From Acinetobacter sp. ANC 4805 (lineage in GTDB: Bacteria > Pseudomonadota > Gammaproteobacteria > Pseudomonadales > Moraxellaceae): a stretch of DNA of 64,000 bases. The notes under the pieces were generated by a model that did not search any database, was not told where the DNA came from, and worked only from the letters and a program-made list of their open reading frames with translations. Both the position numbers and the translations under genes were made by a program. Shown piece after piece: positions 1-6,704 of the stretch (position 1 is the first letter of the stretch; each line of letters starts with the position of its first letter). The stretch is from the NCBI RefSeq assembly GCF_022549495.1, contig NZ_JAKZGD010000009.1, positions 62,001 through 126,000 of the forward strand. The letters are read 5' to 3'.

Positions 1-14
1 TGCTCTTGTGTTGG

Positions 15-85
15 ACGGTCTGTCAAAACCGACTGGCAATGTAGGCCAGCGAGCCCATATTAATTTTATCCAGCGCTTTAGTCAA
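15..85 (-). promoter_or_regulatory. C4-type leader promoter and target hairpins, running off the left edge
   Basis: On the minus strand a TTGACT -35 (85-80), a 17-bp spacer and a TAATAT -10 (62-57) lead into two small hairpins. The first is CTGGC/GCCAG with loop CTACATT (49-33); the second is CGGT/ACCG with loop TTTGACAG (31-16). The 36-bp segment 15-50 matches 52742-52777 of the second island at 34 positions, and the two differences are the two partners of one base pair. By analogy with the complete loci at 1039-1310 and 52707-52970 this is the 5' end of a third antisense-RNA-controlled transcript whose body lies outside the window. The function is inferred. Confidence 0.6.
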
Positions 86-448
86 TTTTACAAAGTACTA
101 AAATCTATACAATTAGATTCGCCAAATGTAATCACATTAAGTCTTTGATTTTTCCCATAAGGTCAAATTCATCCGATCGATAGGCTCATTTTGCTTTGAT
201 GGATGAGGCTAAAATGGACTGTTGTTCTCTATTAAAATAAAACAATAAAATAAAGAATTAAATCAGGCGCGGCTCAGCTTTTTCATTCGCAGCATTGAGT
301 TGAATGAATGCGTAATGAGCTGTTAATGAGAAGAATGAAATTTACAAAGGCTGATTTAAAGAGAGCAAACTGAAGTTCCCTCTTCTTCAGTAATATCCTA
401 TTAAATGCGATAGAATAAATAATTAGCAAAGCTCAGCGGGTCGATTAA
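86..448. other. Intergenic stretch without a recognised gene
   Basis: AT-rich DNA between the leftward C4-type promoter and the antitoxin gene. I see no plausible ORF. A long imperfect hairpin can be drawn around 271-325 (an AGCT...CATTC arm against GAATG...AGCT), of unknown significance. Confidence 0.4.
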
Positions 449-802
449 ATGAACTCAGCCAGTACAGCAACGGTTTTAGCAGAAGCCGTCTTGAAAACCG
501 CGAATTTATTTGGTCTTAGCAATACTCAACTGACTGCTGTGGTAGGTCTCGATCTCGCTTCGATGAACCAAATCGAACTCTCAGCTGTATTAGAACCCAC
601 ATCTGCATATGGTGAAGCTGGATTATTGCTAATACGACTTTATCAAAGCTTATCAGCACTCACTGGCGGTGATTCTGAATGGATTGATTATTTTATGAAT
701 ACATTCAATACCGCAACCGATGGTATCCCGATTCAGCAAATTCAGAACAGAAAAGGCTTAGAGAAAGTCTTAACGGTAGTTGAAGCCCTGAACAATCGAT
801 GA
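449..802 (+). CDS. MbcA/ParS/Xre-type antitoxin (orphan)
   Basis: The 117-residue protein has an N-terminal helical, HTH-like half and a C-terminal half with the pattern W-I-D-Y-F...N...G-I-P...I....G-L-E-K-V...V-E. That pattern is typical of the toxin-binding domain of the Xre/MbcA/ParS antitoxins that pair with RES-domain toxins. Such proteins neutralise an NAD-degrading toxin and repress their own promoter. The start is fixed by an in-frame stop just before the ATG. A second ATG overlaps the stop codon (799-801), as expected for a coupled toxin gene, but that frame stops after 14 codons. No RES toxin is recognisable, so the partner appears lost. Family assignment is from motif pattern only. 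Confidence 0.6.
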   Translation: MNSASTATVLAEAVLKTANLFGLSNTQLTAVVGLDLASMNQIELSAVLEPTSAYGEAGLLLIRLYQSLSALTGGDSEWIDYFMNTFNTATDGIPIQQIQNRKGLEKVLTVVEALNNR

Positions 803-940
803 TTTATTTAACTCATTCTTTTAGCGAATCAGCCTCGATTTGATGGATTAGAAATCCTGATCATCAATCATTAGCATCACTTCCGTTAAAAACCCATCAA
901 ACATTAAAGTTTGTGCTCAATGCGCCACTATAAACATGGT
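799..940 (+). pseudogene. Possible remnant of the gene coupled to the antitoxin
   Basis: An ATG overlaps the antitoxin stop in the ATGA manner usual for toxin-antitoxin pairs. The frame is interrupted by TGA after about 14 codons, then stays open to about 940. No toxin motif is visible in the fragments. It may be a decayed toxin gene or simply non-coding sequence. Confidence 0.25.
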
Positions 941-1038
941 TCACACCCAATTTTCTAGCCGTCAGAAATTCAAAATATCTTCAGAAGAATCAATCAATTA
1001 TTTAATGTTAAGATATGTAAAAAGATTCAACCACAGCG

Positions 1039-1157
1039 TTGACAGCTCAAGTGATACCCAGTTAAGCTAATTGTACACAGCAAAATCTGTGTTCAGGCGT
1101 AGGAAACCTGATATTATCTAGGTGCAAATAAATGTCGCACTTGCGGCTATTTTTTTG
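1039..1157 (+). promoter_or_regulatory. Promoter, upstream target hairpins and attenuator of C4-type locus 1
   Basis: TTGACA (1039-1044) and TAAGCT (1063-1068) form a promoter whose transcript would begin near 1075. Two hairpins follow: ACACAG/CTGTGT (from about 1074), then CAGG/CCTG with the nine-base loop CGTAGGAAA (1098-1106). GTAGGAAA (1099-1106) is target word b and ATCTAGG (1116-1122) is target word a; both are exact complements of words in the downstream antisense RNA. A weak intrinsic terminator follows (GTCGC 1134-1138, GCGGC 1143-1147, then a T-run to 1157). The alternative stem AGGTGC (1120-1125) with GCACTT (1137-1142) would exclude the terminator and uses part of target a. Confidence 0.65.
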
Positions 1158-1179
1158 TCTACTGTTTAGCAGTCGTTAT

Positions 1180-1250
1180 GGCAGTTTGACAGGACAACCG
1201 TAAGGTTGGCTGAGCCTAGATTCAGTATTTCCTACTCCTGTTAAGCTGCC
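1180..1250 (+). ncRNA. C4-like antisense RNA, locus 1
   Basis: A three-way junction can be folded. P1 is a 15-bp helix (1180-1194 with 1236-1250). P2 is CAACC/GGTTG closed by a GTAA tetraloop (1195-1208). P3 is CTGA/TCAG (1210-1213, 1222-1225) with loop GCCTAGAT. Antisense word a' is CCTAGAT (1215-1221) in the P3 loop; b' is TTTCCTAC (1228-1235) in the junction linker. Both have exact complements upstream (1116-1122; 1099-1106) and downstream (1293-1299; 1260-1267). The same topology with different helices occurs at 52836-52909. The architecture fits the C4 antisense RNA of phages P1/P7 and the P4 immunity RNA as I know them, which block expression of downstream genes by antisense pairing. 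Family membership is inferred from structure. Confidence 0.75.
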
Positions 1251-1251
1251 A

Positions 1252-1308
1252 CCATCATCGTAGGAAAATGATGGCGGTAAGTAATTCAACTTATCTAGGA
1301 CTACTGCT
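1252..1308 (+). promoter_or_regulatory. Downstream target hairpin and occluded ribosome-binding site, locus 1
   Basis: Hairpin CCATCAT/ATGATGG (1252-1258, 1268-1274) displays the loop CGTAGGAAA, identical to the upstream hairpin loop; GTAGGAAA (1260-1267) complements b'. ATCTAGG (1293-1299) complements a' and overlaps the Shine-Dalgarno AGGA (1297-1300) of the ORF starting at 1309. Pairing with the antisense RNA would therefore hide the ribosome-binding site. Confidence 0.65.
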
Positions 1309-1656
1309 ATGAACGCAATTCTTCATGGTGCAAACACTTGCACACCTAAAAAACAAGCCTCGCAACTGATTGTTGAACTTGGCAAATCAATTTCAAATCC
1401 TCAGCGTCAAACACTCGCCAATCTTTATATTGCTGTTGATACTGCAAATTCCTTGCTCAAAGAGCTTGAACAAGCACATCAAATCATTCGTGAATGTATG
1501 CATGAAATGAATGATGAACAAATTCTCAAAGTCGGAAAGCTTAATCAAAATAATAACTTCTCCTCTTTATGGGCATTCCGCACGCATCAACGTCACAAGT
1601 TGATTGAACGTGCACAACGTGTTCTACGCGGGGCGAATCATGTCCAAGACCAATAA
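1309..1656 (+). CDS. Hypothetical protein, first gene under C4-type control
   Basis: 115 residues, not recognised. It is predicted mostly helical, without signal peptide or membrane segment, and has a basic C-terminal third (many R, K and H). Its start codon sits nine bases after an antisense target word that covers the Shine-Dalgarno, so translation is probably the regulated step. It overlaps the next gene by 17 bp, suggesting a two-gene operon. In phage P1 the gene in this position (icd) is a short ORF coupled to the antirepressor; no sequence similarity to it is claimed. Confidence 0.7.
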   Translation: MNAILHGANTCTPKKQASQLIVELGKSISNPQRQTLANLYIAVDTANSLLKELEQAHQIIRECMHEMNDEQILKVGKLNQNNNFSSLWAFRTHQRHKLIERAQRVLRGANHVQDQ

Positions 1657-2494
1657 GAATAATAACCTCCTGATTTCTGGAGACTATCCACTTATTGCCT
1701 CGCCAACGCTTGCAAAAGCGTTTGGCGTGGCTGCCGCCAATTTTTTACAGAAGCTGCATTACTTTTTAGAAAATAACGAAGGAAAAACCTTTAATGGAAA
1801 AAAATATTGGTTCCATAGTTATGAACAGTGGCAAACCACGCTTGGCGTGTATAGCATCTCAACGATTAAAAGAATCGTAGCAAAGTTAAAGCGAGCTGGA
1901 ATTTTAGTGATTGAAAAGTTAGCACAGAATAAATGGCTACAAACCAATTTCTATACGATTAACTATAAGAAACTCAAACAATTCATCAAAGTCGACAGTC
2001 AACAAGATCATCAGGCTAAAGTGAAATCACCCATTTCTGCTCCAGTCGCTGCACCCAGCTTGCAGAAGCCAGCACCAGCACATACTATTCAACCGAGTGC
2101 ACTAATTAATTCGATTCAACAGGCGTTTCAAAATATCAAGGTTAAATCAAATAGATTTGAACCAACATTAAAAGTGGCAAAAGAATCCCGTATACGCCCC
2201 GACTTTGTCATGCGTAAATCTTATTCAGTAAAAGGATTAAGCCAACCACTCCACCCTGCGGCATCCAAGGAAATATTAAAAAATATGGATATGGACTACC
2301 GCTACTTTTATCAAGCACTGAGGCAACAACGAGTAGATATTGCTTATGATGATCACCGTATTCAACAACTGTTAAAGTATCAGAAGCGAATTCTTCAACA
2401 CATTGTATATATCAAACAAAATTTTGCAGGACATGAGCGTTATCAATGGCACACGCTTGAACAATTGCAGATGGAAAACTATTTTAAGAAATAG
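1640..2494 (+). CDS. Winged-helix replication-initiator-like protein
   Basis: About 284 residues from the ATG at 1640 (MSKTNKNNN); an upstream in-frame ATG at 1604 lies deep inside the preceding gene and is less likely. Residues 1-110 resemble the N-terminal wHTH of plasmid or phage replication organisers: the frame ...F-G-x-A-A-A-N-F-L-Q-K-L-H-Y-F-L..., a W-F-H-S-Y-E-Q-W segment and an S-I-S-T-I-K-R-I-V-A-K-L-K-R-A-G-I-L recognition helix. A basic, low-complexity linker and a helical C-terminal part follow. The likely role is DNA binding for element replication or its control, translationally coupled to the 1309 gene. Function is inferred from fold pattern only. Confidence 0.55.
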   Translation: MSKTNKNNNLLISGDYPLIASPTLAKAFGVAAANFLQKLHYFLENNEGKTFNGKKYWFHSYEQWQTTLGVYSISTIKRIVAKLKRAGILVIEKLAQNKWLQTNFYTINYKKLKQFIKVDSQQDHQAKVKSPISAPVAAPSLQKPAPAHTIQPSALINSIQQAFQNIKVKSNRFEPTLKVAKESRIRPDFVMRKSYSVKGLSQPLHPAASKEILKNMDMDYRYFYQALRQQRVDIAYDDHRIQQLLKYQKRILQHIVYIKQNFAGHERYQWHTLEQLQMENYFKK

Positions 2495-2517
2495 GTCAAA
2501 TTGCACTAAGACCAATT

Positions 2518-2558
2518 CAGTTGATCCGTCCATAGAACATATATAGACAGATCAACTG
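2518..2558. terminator. Long inverted repeat after the winged-helix gene
   Basis: CAGTTGATC (2518-2526) pairs with GATCAACTG (2550-2558), and inner GTC/GAC (2528-2530, 2546-2548) extends the stem. It lies between convergent genes and could act as a bidirectional transcription barrier. There is no clear T-run, so intrinsic termination is uncertain. Confidence 0.45.
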
Positions 2559-2646
2559 ATTTAATTAAAGGCTGAAGGAGGAATAATACATTCCATTGAG
2601 CTTGTTTGTGAGCAGTCATCATCTTTGGTTTATTGATGAGGATATA

Positions 2647-3594
2647 TTAGAAATCAAAATCAAAGTTTTTAGATTGATCAAGTTGTGGCCTATTCTGATT
2701 TTGCTGTTCACGTTTTTTAGCCAACGCTAGCTCATACTCTTTTTTATAAAGTTCATACAGATTATTTTGACGAATTTCCCGAATGTTCTTTCTATATTCT
2801 CCTACCTTGTCTTGATCTTCAGGATCAGTGCTATAGAGTAATGACCTCGGAATTTGTGGGACTTTCTTTAAATTGGTTCCATGTTTTTTATTATAATCTT
2901 CATTAGATAAGCACGATACTGCACTGCTCACTTCGATTTCCATACCATGAATTTCTATAATTTTTGTGGGTGAATATTTTTCTAAAAATTCATTTATTAT
3001 TTTTTCAGTTTGTGTTCGGTAGTGAAATAATATATTACGACCAAATCCAAGCACATCAGCCGTGATTTTTAATGCACCCCCTTTTTCAGGATTTTTTTGA
3101 CGATATTGCTTAAAGAACTGCTCTGGGGAACGTTCAATATTATCCAACATACTTTTTTCTGAAAATAATAAATGTAAATGTGGCTGTTCTGACTGCCCAT
3201 CGAGCGCAGCCACATGATTATGAATTGCGATTGTTGATGGCATTTTATATTGACCACAAAATTCATACATTAATCTTTCAGACAACTCTATACGGCAATT
3301 TTTATCCAGTTCTTTTGGCAAAGCGATTGTAATATGTGAAGAGGTTCGTCTAGTCTCACTTGTATATTGATCTGCTGCATACCAAAACTTTTCAGGATTA
3401 TTTTCAGACCAAATCGGCATATTATAAGACGCACAATATTCAAGCTCTTCAATGTCACTTTTATGCTTTGAAAAATATAAAGTACGCGTAATATAGTGAT
3501 ATGCACTTTTTGAGAGTCGATACTTTGAATCACCATCACTCAATTTTATTTGACTATCACCTTTAACGTTATGACTTAAATGAAAATAATACAT
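2647..3594 (-). CDS. MobA/MobL-family relaxase
   Basis: 315 residues. The N-terminal half has the relaxase layout: a Tyr-rich N-terminal segment, the strand S-S-H-I-T-I-A-L-P, and the HUH metal site Q-P-H-L-H-L-L-F (His about 139 and 141), followed by a lysine-rich tail. MobL relaxases nick one strand at oriT and pilot it into a recipient using another element's type IV secretion. None is encoded here, so the host element is probably mobilizable only. It is shorter than most MobL proteins and lacks a helicase or primase domain. The 5' side holds a palindrome-rich stretch (3845-3905) suitable as oriT. Confidence 0.7.
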   Translation of the reverse strand: MYYFHLSHNVKGDSQIKLSDGDSKYRLSKSAYHYITRTLYFSKHKSDIEELEYCASYNMPIWSENNPEKFWYAADQYTSETRRTSSHITIALPKELDKNCRIELSERLMYEFCGQYKMPSTIAIHNHVAALDGQSEQPHLHLLFSEKSMLDNIERSPEQFFKQYRQKNPEKGGALKITADVLGFGRNILFHYRTQTEKIINEFLEKYSPTKIIEIHGMEIEVSSAVSCLSNEDYNKKHGTNLKKVPQIPRSLLYSTDPEDQDKVGEYRKNIREIRQNNLYELYKKEYELALAKKREQQNQNRPQLDQSKNFDFDF

Positions 3595-4095
3595 TTTTAC
3601 TTCCGATATTAATTTAATTGGAATATCGGATCCTACAAAATTTTAAAAATTCATGATTCGTTTCGTGAAGAAAAATGAAAAAAAATATTTTTCAATTAAA
3701 ACGCATGAGCAATACCACTCCCATAGTTTCAATTTATATAATAAAAACAATAATTTAGTTGTGTGTTTTTTATATGTAGAAACAGTAAATCTAAAACATG
3801 AGTAACGCATAAATTATATAATAATCAATTGCTTAAAACTAAAAGTGCTGCGCAGCACGAGGAGAAGTGTCTTTTAAAGCGAGCGAAGCGAAATTTAAAA
3901 GACACGGAAACGAGATATAAAAAATATTTTTTGCATTCGCAAAAAAGATTTTTTATCTGCCCCACCATTAACAGCCATAAATTAACAGTTAAAACTAACA
4001 GAAGAGTAGTTTTTTTTGAAAAACACAACATATGACGATTTTTTTTAAGACTCTGTGATATACCAACATTTTCTTAAATACAGATGGTCTAAAAA
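3595..4095. other. AT-rich intergenic region upstream of relaxase
   Basis: About 500 bp between the divergent relaxase gene and the gene at 4096. Apart from the palindromic candidate oriT it is very AT-rich and holds no gene I can support. Promoters for both flanking genes are expected here. Confidence 0.5.
3845..3905. other. Candidate origin of transfer (oriT)
   Basis: Two strong dyads lie side by side upstream of the relaxase gene: a perfect 14-bp palindrome GTGCTGCGCAGCAC (3845-3858), and a 12-bp inverted repeat GTGTCTTTTAAA/TTTAAAAGACAC (3867-3878, 3894-3905) around the 15-base loop GCGAGCGAAGCGAAA. Palindromes next to a nick site upstream of a relaxase gene are typical of mobilizable elements. 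The nick site itself cannot be placed. Both strands give short ORFs here, but they are products of the dyad. Confidence 0.45.
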
Positions 4096-4803
4096 ATGGT
4101 TAGAGCTAGATTAACAGTAGATGAAATTATTTTAAGTATTGAAACATACTTAAGGCAAATAGCAAAACGTACTCATTCAGATGAGTTAATACTACAATTG
4201 ATTCGTTCAAAAACTGCAAATCAATTTACAGAAGAAGACATTAAAAATTTGAGAAATAAATATCATAAAGTTTTAGAATTAAACAGATTAGAAGAAGTAA
4301 TGGACGCTATCTGCTCAATAAAAAAGAGTGATCGCTCTGATATTGAAAAGGACATTGTTGATTTTAGTGGATATGAAGACCCTTTCTCTCAGACTGATGA
4401 AAGATTAAAAATAGCCTTAAGGATGCTAAAAAATTACAATAGAAAAATTCCAGCTGAAATTAAGCAAAAAGCACACAATGAAATTAAAAAAACTTTGAAT
4501 AATTCGTATAAGCAAAGAGATCAGAAGATAAATGATAGGAAGAAAGAGAATCATGAGAAATTTTTTCTTGGAAGTGTGCTTATATCATTTTTTAAATCAC
4601 AAAATAATGAAATGAATTATCTTGAGAATACACTTAAAATGATAGAGCTTTATCAAACTAAAGATTATTTTAGAAAAGAGCTATTTTTAGAATCAGAAGT
4701 TAAGGAATTTAAATTCTCAAAAGAAGGAATAGATTTTAATAATAAGAAAAATATTATTTTGTCTGACCCCAAAAATCCTTTTTATAACAAATCCATAGAT
4801 TAA
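4096..4803 (+). CDS. Hypothetical protein, Lys/Glu-rich, helical
   Basis: 235 residues, not recognised. It is strongly charged (many K, E, N, D), predicted almost entirely helical with coiled-coil-like stretches around residues 110-160, and has no signal peptide or membrane segment. Its AT content is higher than that of the flanking core genes, consistent with the mobile element. Position opposite the relaxase and across the candidate oriT would suit a mobilization accessory protein (MobC-like), but no ribbon-helix-helix motif is evident and that role is a guess. Confidence 0.6.
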   Translation: MVRARLTVDEIILSIETYLRQIAKRTHSDELILQLIRSKTANQFTEEDIKNLRNKYHKVLELNRLEEVMDAICSIKKSDRSDIEKDIVDFSGYEDPFSQTDERLKIALRMLKNYNRKIPAEIKQKAHNEIKKTLNNSYKQRDQKINDRKKENHEKFFLGSVLISFFKSQNNEMNYLENTLKMIELYQTKDYFRKELFLESEVKEFKFSKEGIDFNNKKNIILSDPKNPFYNKSID

Positions 4804-4821
4804 AAGAAAAAGTAGTATACG

Positions 4822-4877
4822 TTAGCTCATTTATTTTAAATGAGCTAAGCAGTCGACGTTGTTATTACCAACAACGA
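4822..4877 (+). terminator. Two tandem hairpins after the 4096 gene
   Basis: A perfect 11-bp stem TTAGCTCATTT/AAATGAGCTAA (4822-4832, 4838-4848) follows the stop codon by about 18 bp. A second hairpin CGTTGTT/AACAACG follows at about 4857-4877. Neither is followed by a clean T-run on the plus strand, so they may slow or process transcripts rather than terminate alone. Confidence 0.4.
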
Positions 4878-5026
4878 ACAAAAGATTATTTACTGATATA
4901 ATAAAAAAATAAGTATTTTTTTTGTTTTTTTAAACATATCTCATCTTTTTTTTAATTAATTTGATAAAGTTAATTTCAGATTAGTTGTATTGCTGACCCT
5001 CTGCAACTAATTTCAATGATTTTTAA

Positions 5027-5341
5027 ATGGTGGATAATATGGGTATTATAAATAAATATTTCATAGTGATTGAATCTGATGAACCTCCTCAAGTTTTTCT
5101 AAATGATACTATTCCCAAAGTTGGGAAAGTCATTGAACTTAAAATAGAGCAACTGCCTACCCGTGTAGATGCGGCGTGGTTACAAGAGCGATTCAGTATC
5201 TCGCGCAAAGCACTTATTGAAAAATTACGAATCTTTAATAAGGGTACTGATACCAAACATCTTTACGATCCGAAAGAAGTCATACCAATTTTAGAGAATT
5301 TTAATGTCACCAGTAGACGTGGTGCACATCGAAAGAAATAA
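5027..5341 (+). CDS. Small HTH protein, possible excisionase or element regulator
   Basis: 104 residues. The C-terminal half, V-D-A-A-W-L-Q-E-R-F-S-I-S-R-K-A-L-I-E-K-L, is a convincing helix-turn-helix, followed by Y-D-P-K-E-V, similar in style to excisionase or AlpA-like proteins. The gene is convergent with the integrase and separated from it only by a shared terminator. A small HTH protein beside an integrase is usually a recombination directionality factor, but this is inferred from context. A second ATG at 5039 is an alternative start. An imperfect hairpin (about 4981-5011) precedes the gene. Confidence 0.6.
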   Translation: MVDNMGIINKYFIVIESDEPPQVFLNDTIPKVGKVIELKIEQLPTRVDAAWLQERFSISRKALIEKLRIFNKGTDTKHLYDPKEVIPILENFNVTSRRGAHRKK

Positions 5342-5366
5342 GGGAGCAATTGCTCCCTTATTTTTT
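5340..5366. terminator. Bidirectional terminator between HTH gene and integrase
   Basis: Perfect palindromic stem AAGGGAGCAATTGCTCCCTT (5340-5359) followed by a T-run (5361-5366). It starts at the HTH gene stop codon and its T-run reaches the integrase stop codon. Confidence 0.8.
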
Positions 5367-6387
5367 AAGATGCGTTCATCATTTTAGCAATGTCTGAAGC
5401 AGTAGGATTATAATAAGTATTAATCAAAGTTTTAATATCTCGATGCCCTGTAACTTTAGCCAAGATTTCCACAGGTAAATTGCGTTTATTTACAAATCGA
5501 GTGATAGCTTCATGCCGTGTATCATGAAAGTGAACTACATTATGCAATTCTGTTTTCCCAATTGCCCTTTGCCAAATTAATCTAAATGAATTGGAATTAT
5601 GGGGAATTAATTTTAGTCTATCCATGTAAGGGATGAGGTTTAGAAGATCACATGCTTCTTTAGATAAGGGAACATCACGAGCATCACCATTTTTTGTGAT
5701 TGGCAAATGTATGTAGTCAGGATAGATATTGTTACACGTAATCCCTAGAATCTCTCCTTTTCTCATAGCAGTTTCAATCGCAAAAAGAAAAGTCCATGCA
5801 ACATACTGTCTTGGTGTTTGTGGCCTTGTTCCAATTTTATAATTAAGCGCCTTAAGTATGATTTCAATTTCACTATGACTTATTAGTCGATTGCGTGCGG
5901 GAGGCTTAGTTGGCTTAGTGACCTGTGCGAATGGATTGTCTTCAATCAAGAAAAGTTCATTTTTGGCGTAATTAAAAACTGATGTGTATAAACACATTTG
6001 TCGATGTACTGTCCCAGGTGCGACTTTCTCTAAACGTTTATCTCGCCAATTTTTTACGTCAATAGGTTTAATTTCATAAATTGACTTTTCAGCAAGGTCA
6101 CCAAAATAATTTTTAAATGTTTCTCTTTTAATTTGTTGTTTTATGAAGGATTTACCTCTTTTCTTATATCCAACTTCATCATAATATTTTTGACAAAGAA
6201 CAAAGAATGAAAAATATGGTTTTTGCATCTGAGTTTTTTTAGGATCATACTCAGCTTTCATTTCAAGTAAACGAATAGCAGCCCATTGTTCACACTCTCG
6301 TGCAGTATCACGTGTGACACTGTCTCTAAGATTTTTATAGCGTACTTGAATACGCCAAGCATTGCCGCGCTTCACTGGTTTTTGCAT
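5365..6387 (-). CDS. Tyrosine recombinase (integrase) of the tRNA-Val element
   Basis: 340 residues from the ATG at 6387 (MQKPVKRG), chosen because AAGGTGG lies just upstream; a longer frame to 6423 lacks a site. It has an N-terminal arm-binding part, a SAM-like core-binding domain, and a catalytic domain with Arg in A-M-R-K-G-E, H-D-T-R-H (H-x-x-R), T-G-H-R-D and the nucleophile in T-Y-Y-N-P. It integrates and excises the element at the tRNA gene 3' end. The gene begins about 200 bp from the 3' end of tRNA-Val(GAC), the usual arrangement for tRNA-integrating elements. The other att site would lie left of the window. Confidence 0.9.
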   Translation of the reverse strand: MQKPVKRGNAWRIQVRYKNLRDSVTRDTARECEQWAAIRLLEMKAEYDPKKTQMQKPYFSFFVLCQKYYDEVGYKKRGKSFIKQQIKRETFKNYFGDLAEKSIYEIKPIDVKNWRDKRLEKVAPGTVHRQMCLYTSVFNYAKNELFLIEDNPFAQVTKPTKPPARNRLISHSEIEIILKALNYKIGTRPQTPRQYVAWTFLFAIETAMRKGEILGITCNNIYPDYIHLPITKNGDARDVPLSKEACDLLNLIPYMDRLKLIPHNSNSFRLIWQRAIGKTELHNVVHFHDTRHEAITRFVNKRNLPVEILAKVTGHRDIKTLINTYYNPTASDIAKMMNAS

Positions 6388-6593
6388 AAATCCACCTTGG
6401 TGTCGTAGCAGCACCAAACACAAAACCCAAGTGTAAACTTGGGGGCGTTTTGGTGCTAAAACGGAAATAATAAGGTGTTTTTGACGCAGATTTTGACGAT
6501 TTTAAACCATCAAGCTGACCAATTTAGCATTAAAAACTCTTAAATTACCTTAACTTTAGCCACTTAACTATTTGATAATTAAGTATAAAATTT

Positions 6594-6670
6594 TGGTAGG
6601 TATAAGCAGACTCGAACTGCTGACCTCTACGATGTCAACGTAGCGCTCTAACCAACTGAGCTATACACCT
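6594..6670 (-). tRNA. tRNA-Val(GAC)
   Basis: 77-nt cloverleaf on the minus strand with encoded CCA (6594-6596), acceptor AGGTGTA/TATACCT, a GTTCGAGTC T-arm and anticodon loop TTGACAT giving anticodon GAC. It is the integration target of the element to its left. Confidence 0.93.
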
Positions 6671-6704
6671 AGGATGAAAGCATCATATTCATTTTTAAAA
6701 ATTA

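Noticed and set aside
15..50. The 36-bp hairpin repeat (also at 52742-52777) as an oriT, att or HUH nicking site
   Set aside because: It sits exactly at the predicted transcription start of C4-type leaders, and its second loop is the target word b, so a leader RNA role explains it better.
1075..1157. A free-standing small RNA between promoter and terminator
   Set aside because: The segment fits the 5' leader with upstream targets and attenuator of the same transcript; a truncated leader RNA may exist but need not be a separate gene.
1180..1274. Metabolite riboswitch or self-cleaving ribozyme
   Set aside because: Loops and linkers that would form a binding or catalytic core differ completely between the two copies, while complementarity to flanking words is kept, which fits antisense action.
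1039..1310. Retron msr-msd or type III toxin-antitoxin RNA
   Set aside because: No reverse transcriptase and no ToxN-like gene is nearby, and there is no tandem 30-40 nt repeat array.
3825..4035. Overlapping 68-residue ORFs on both strands
   Set aside because: They are mirror products of the dyad-rich non-coding region and lack ribosome-binding sites.
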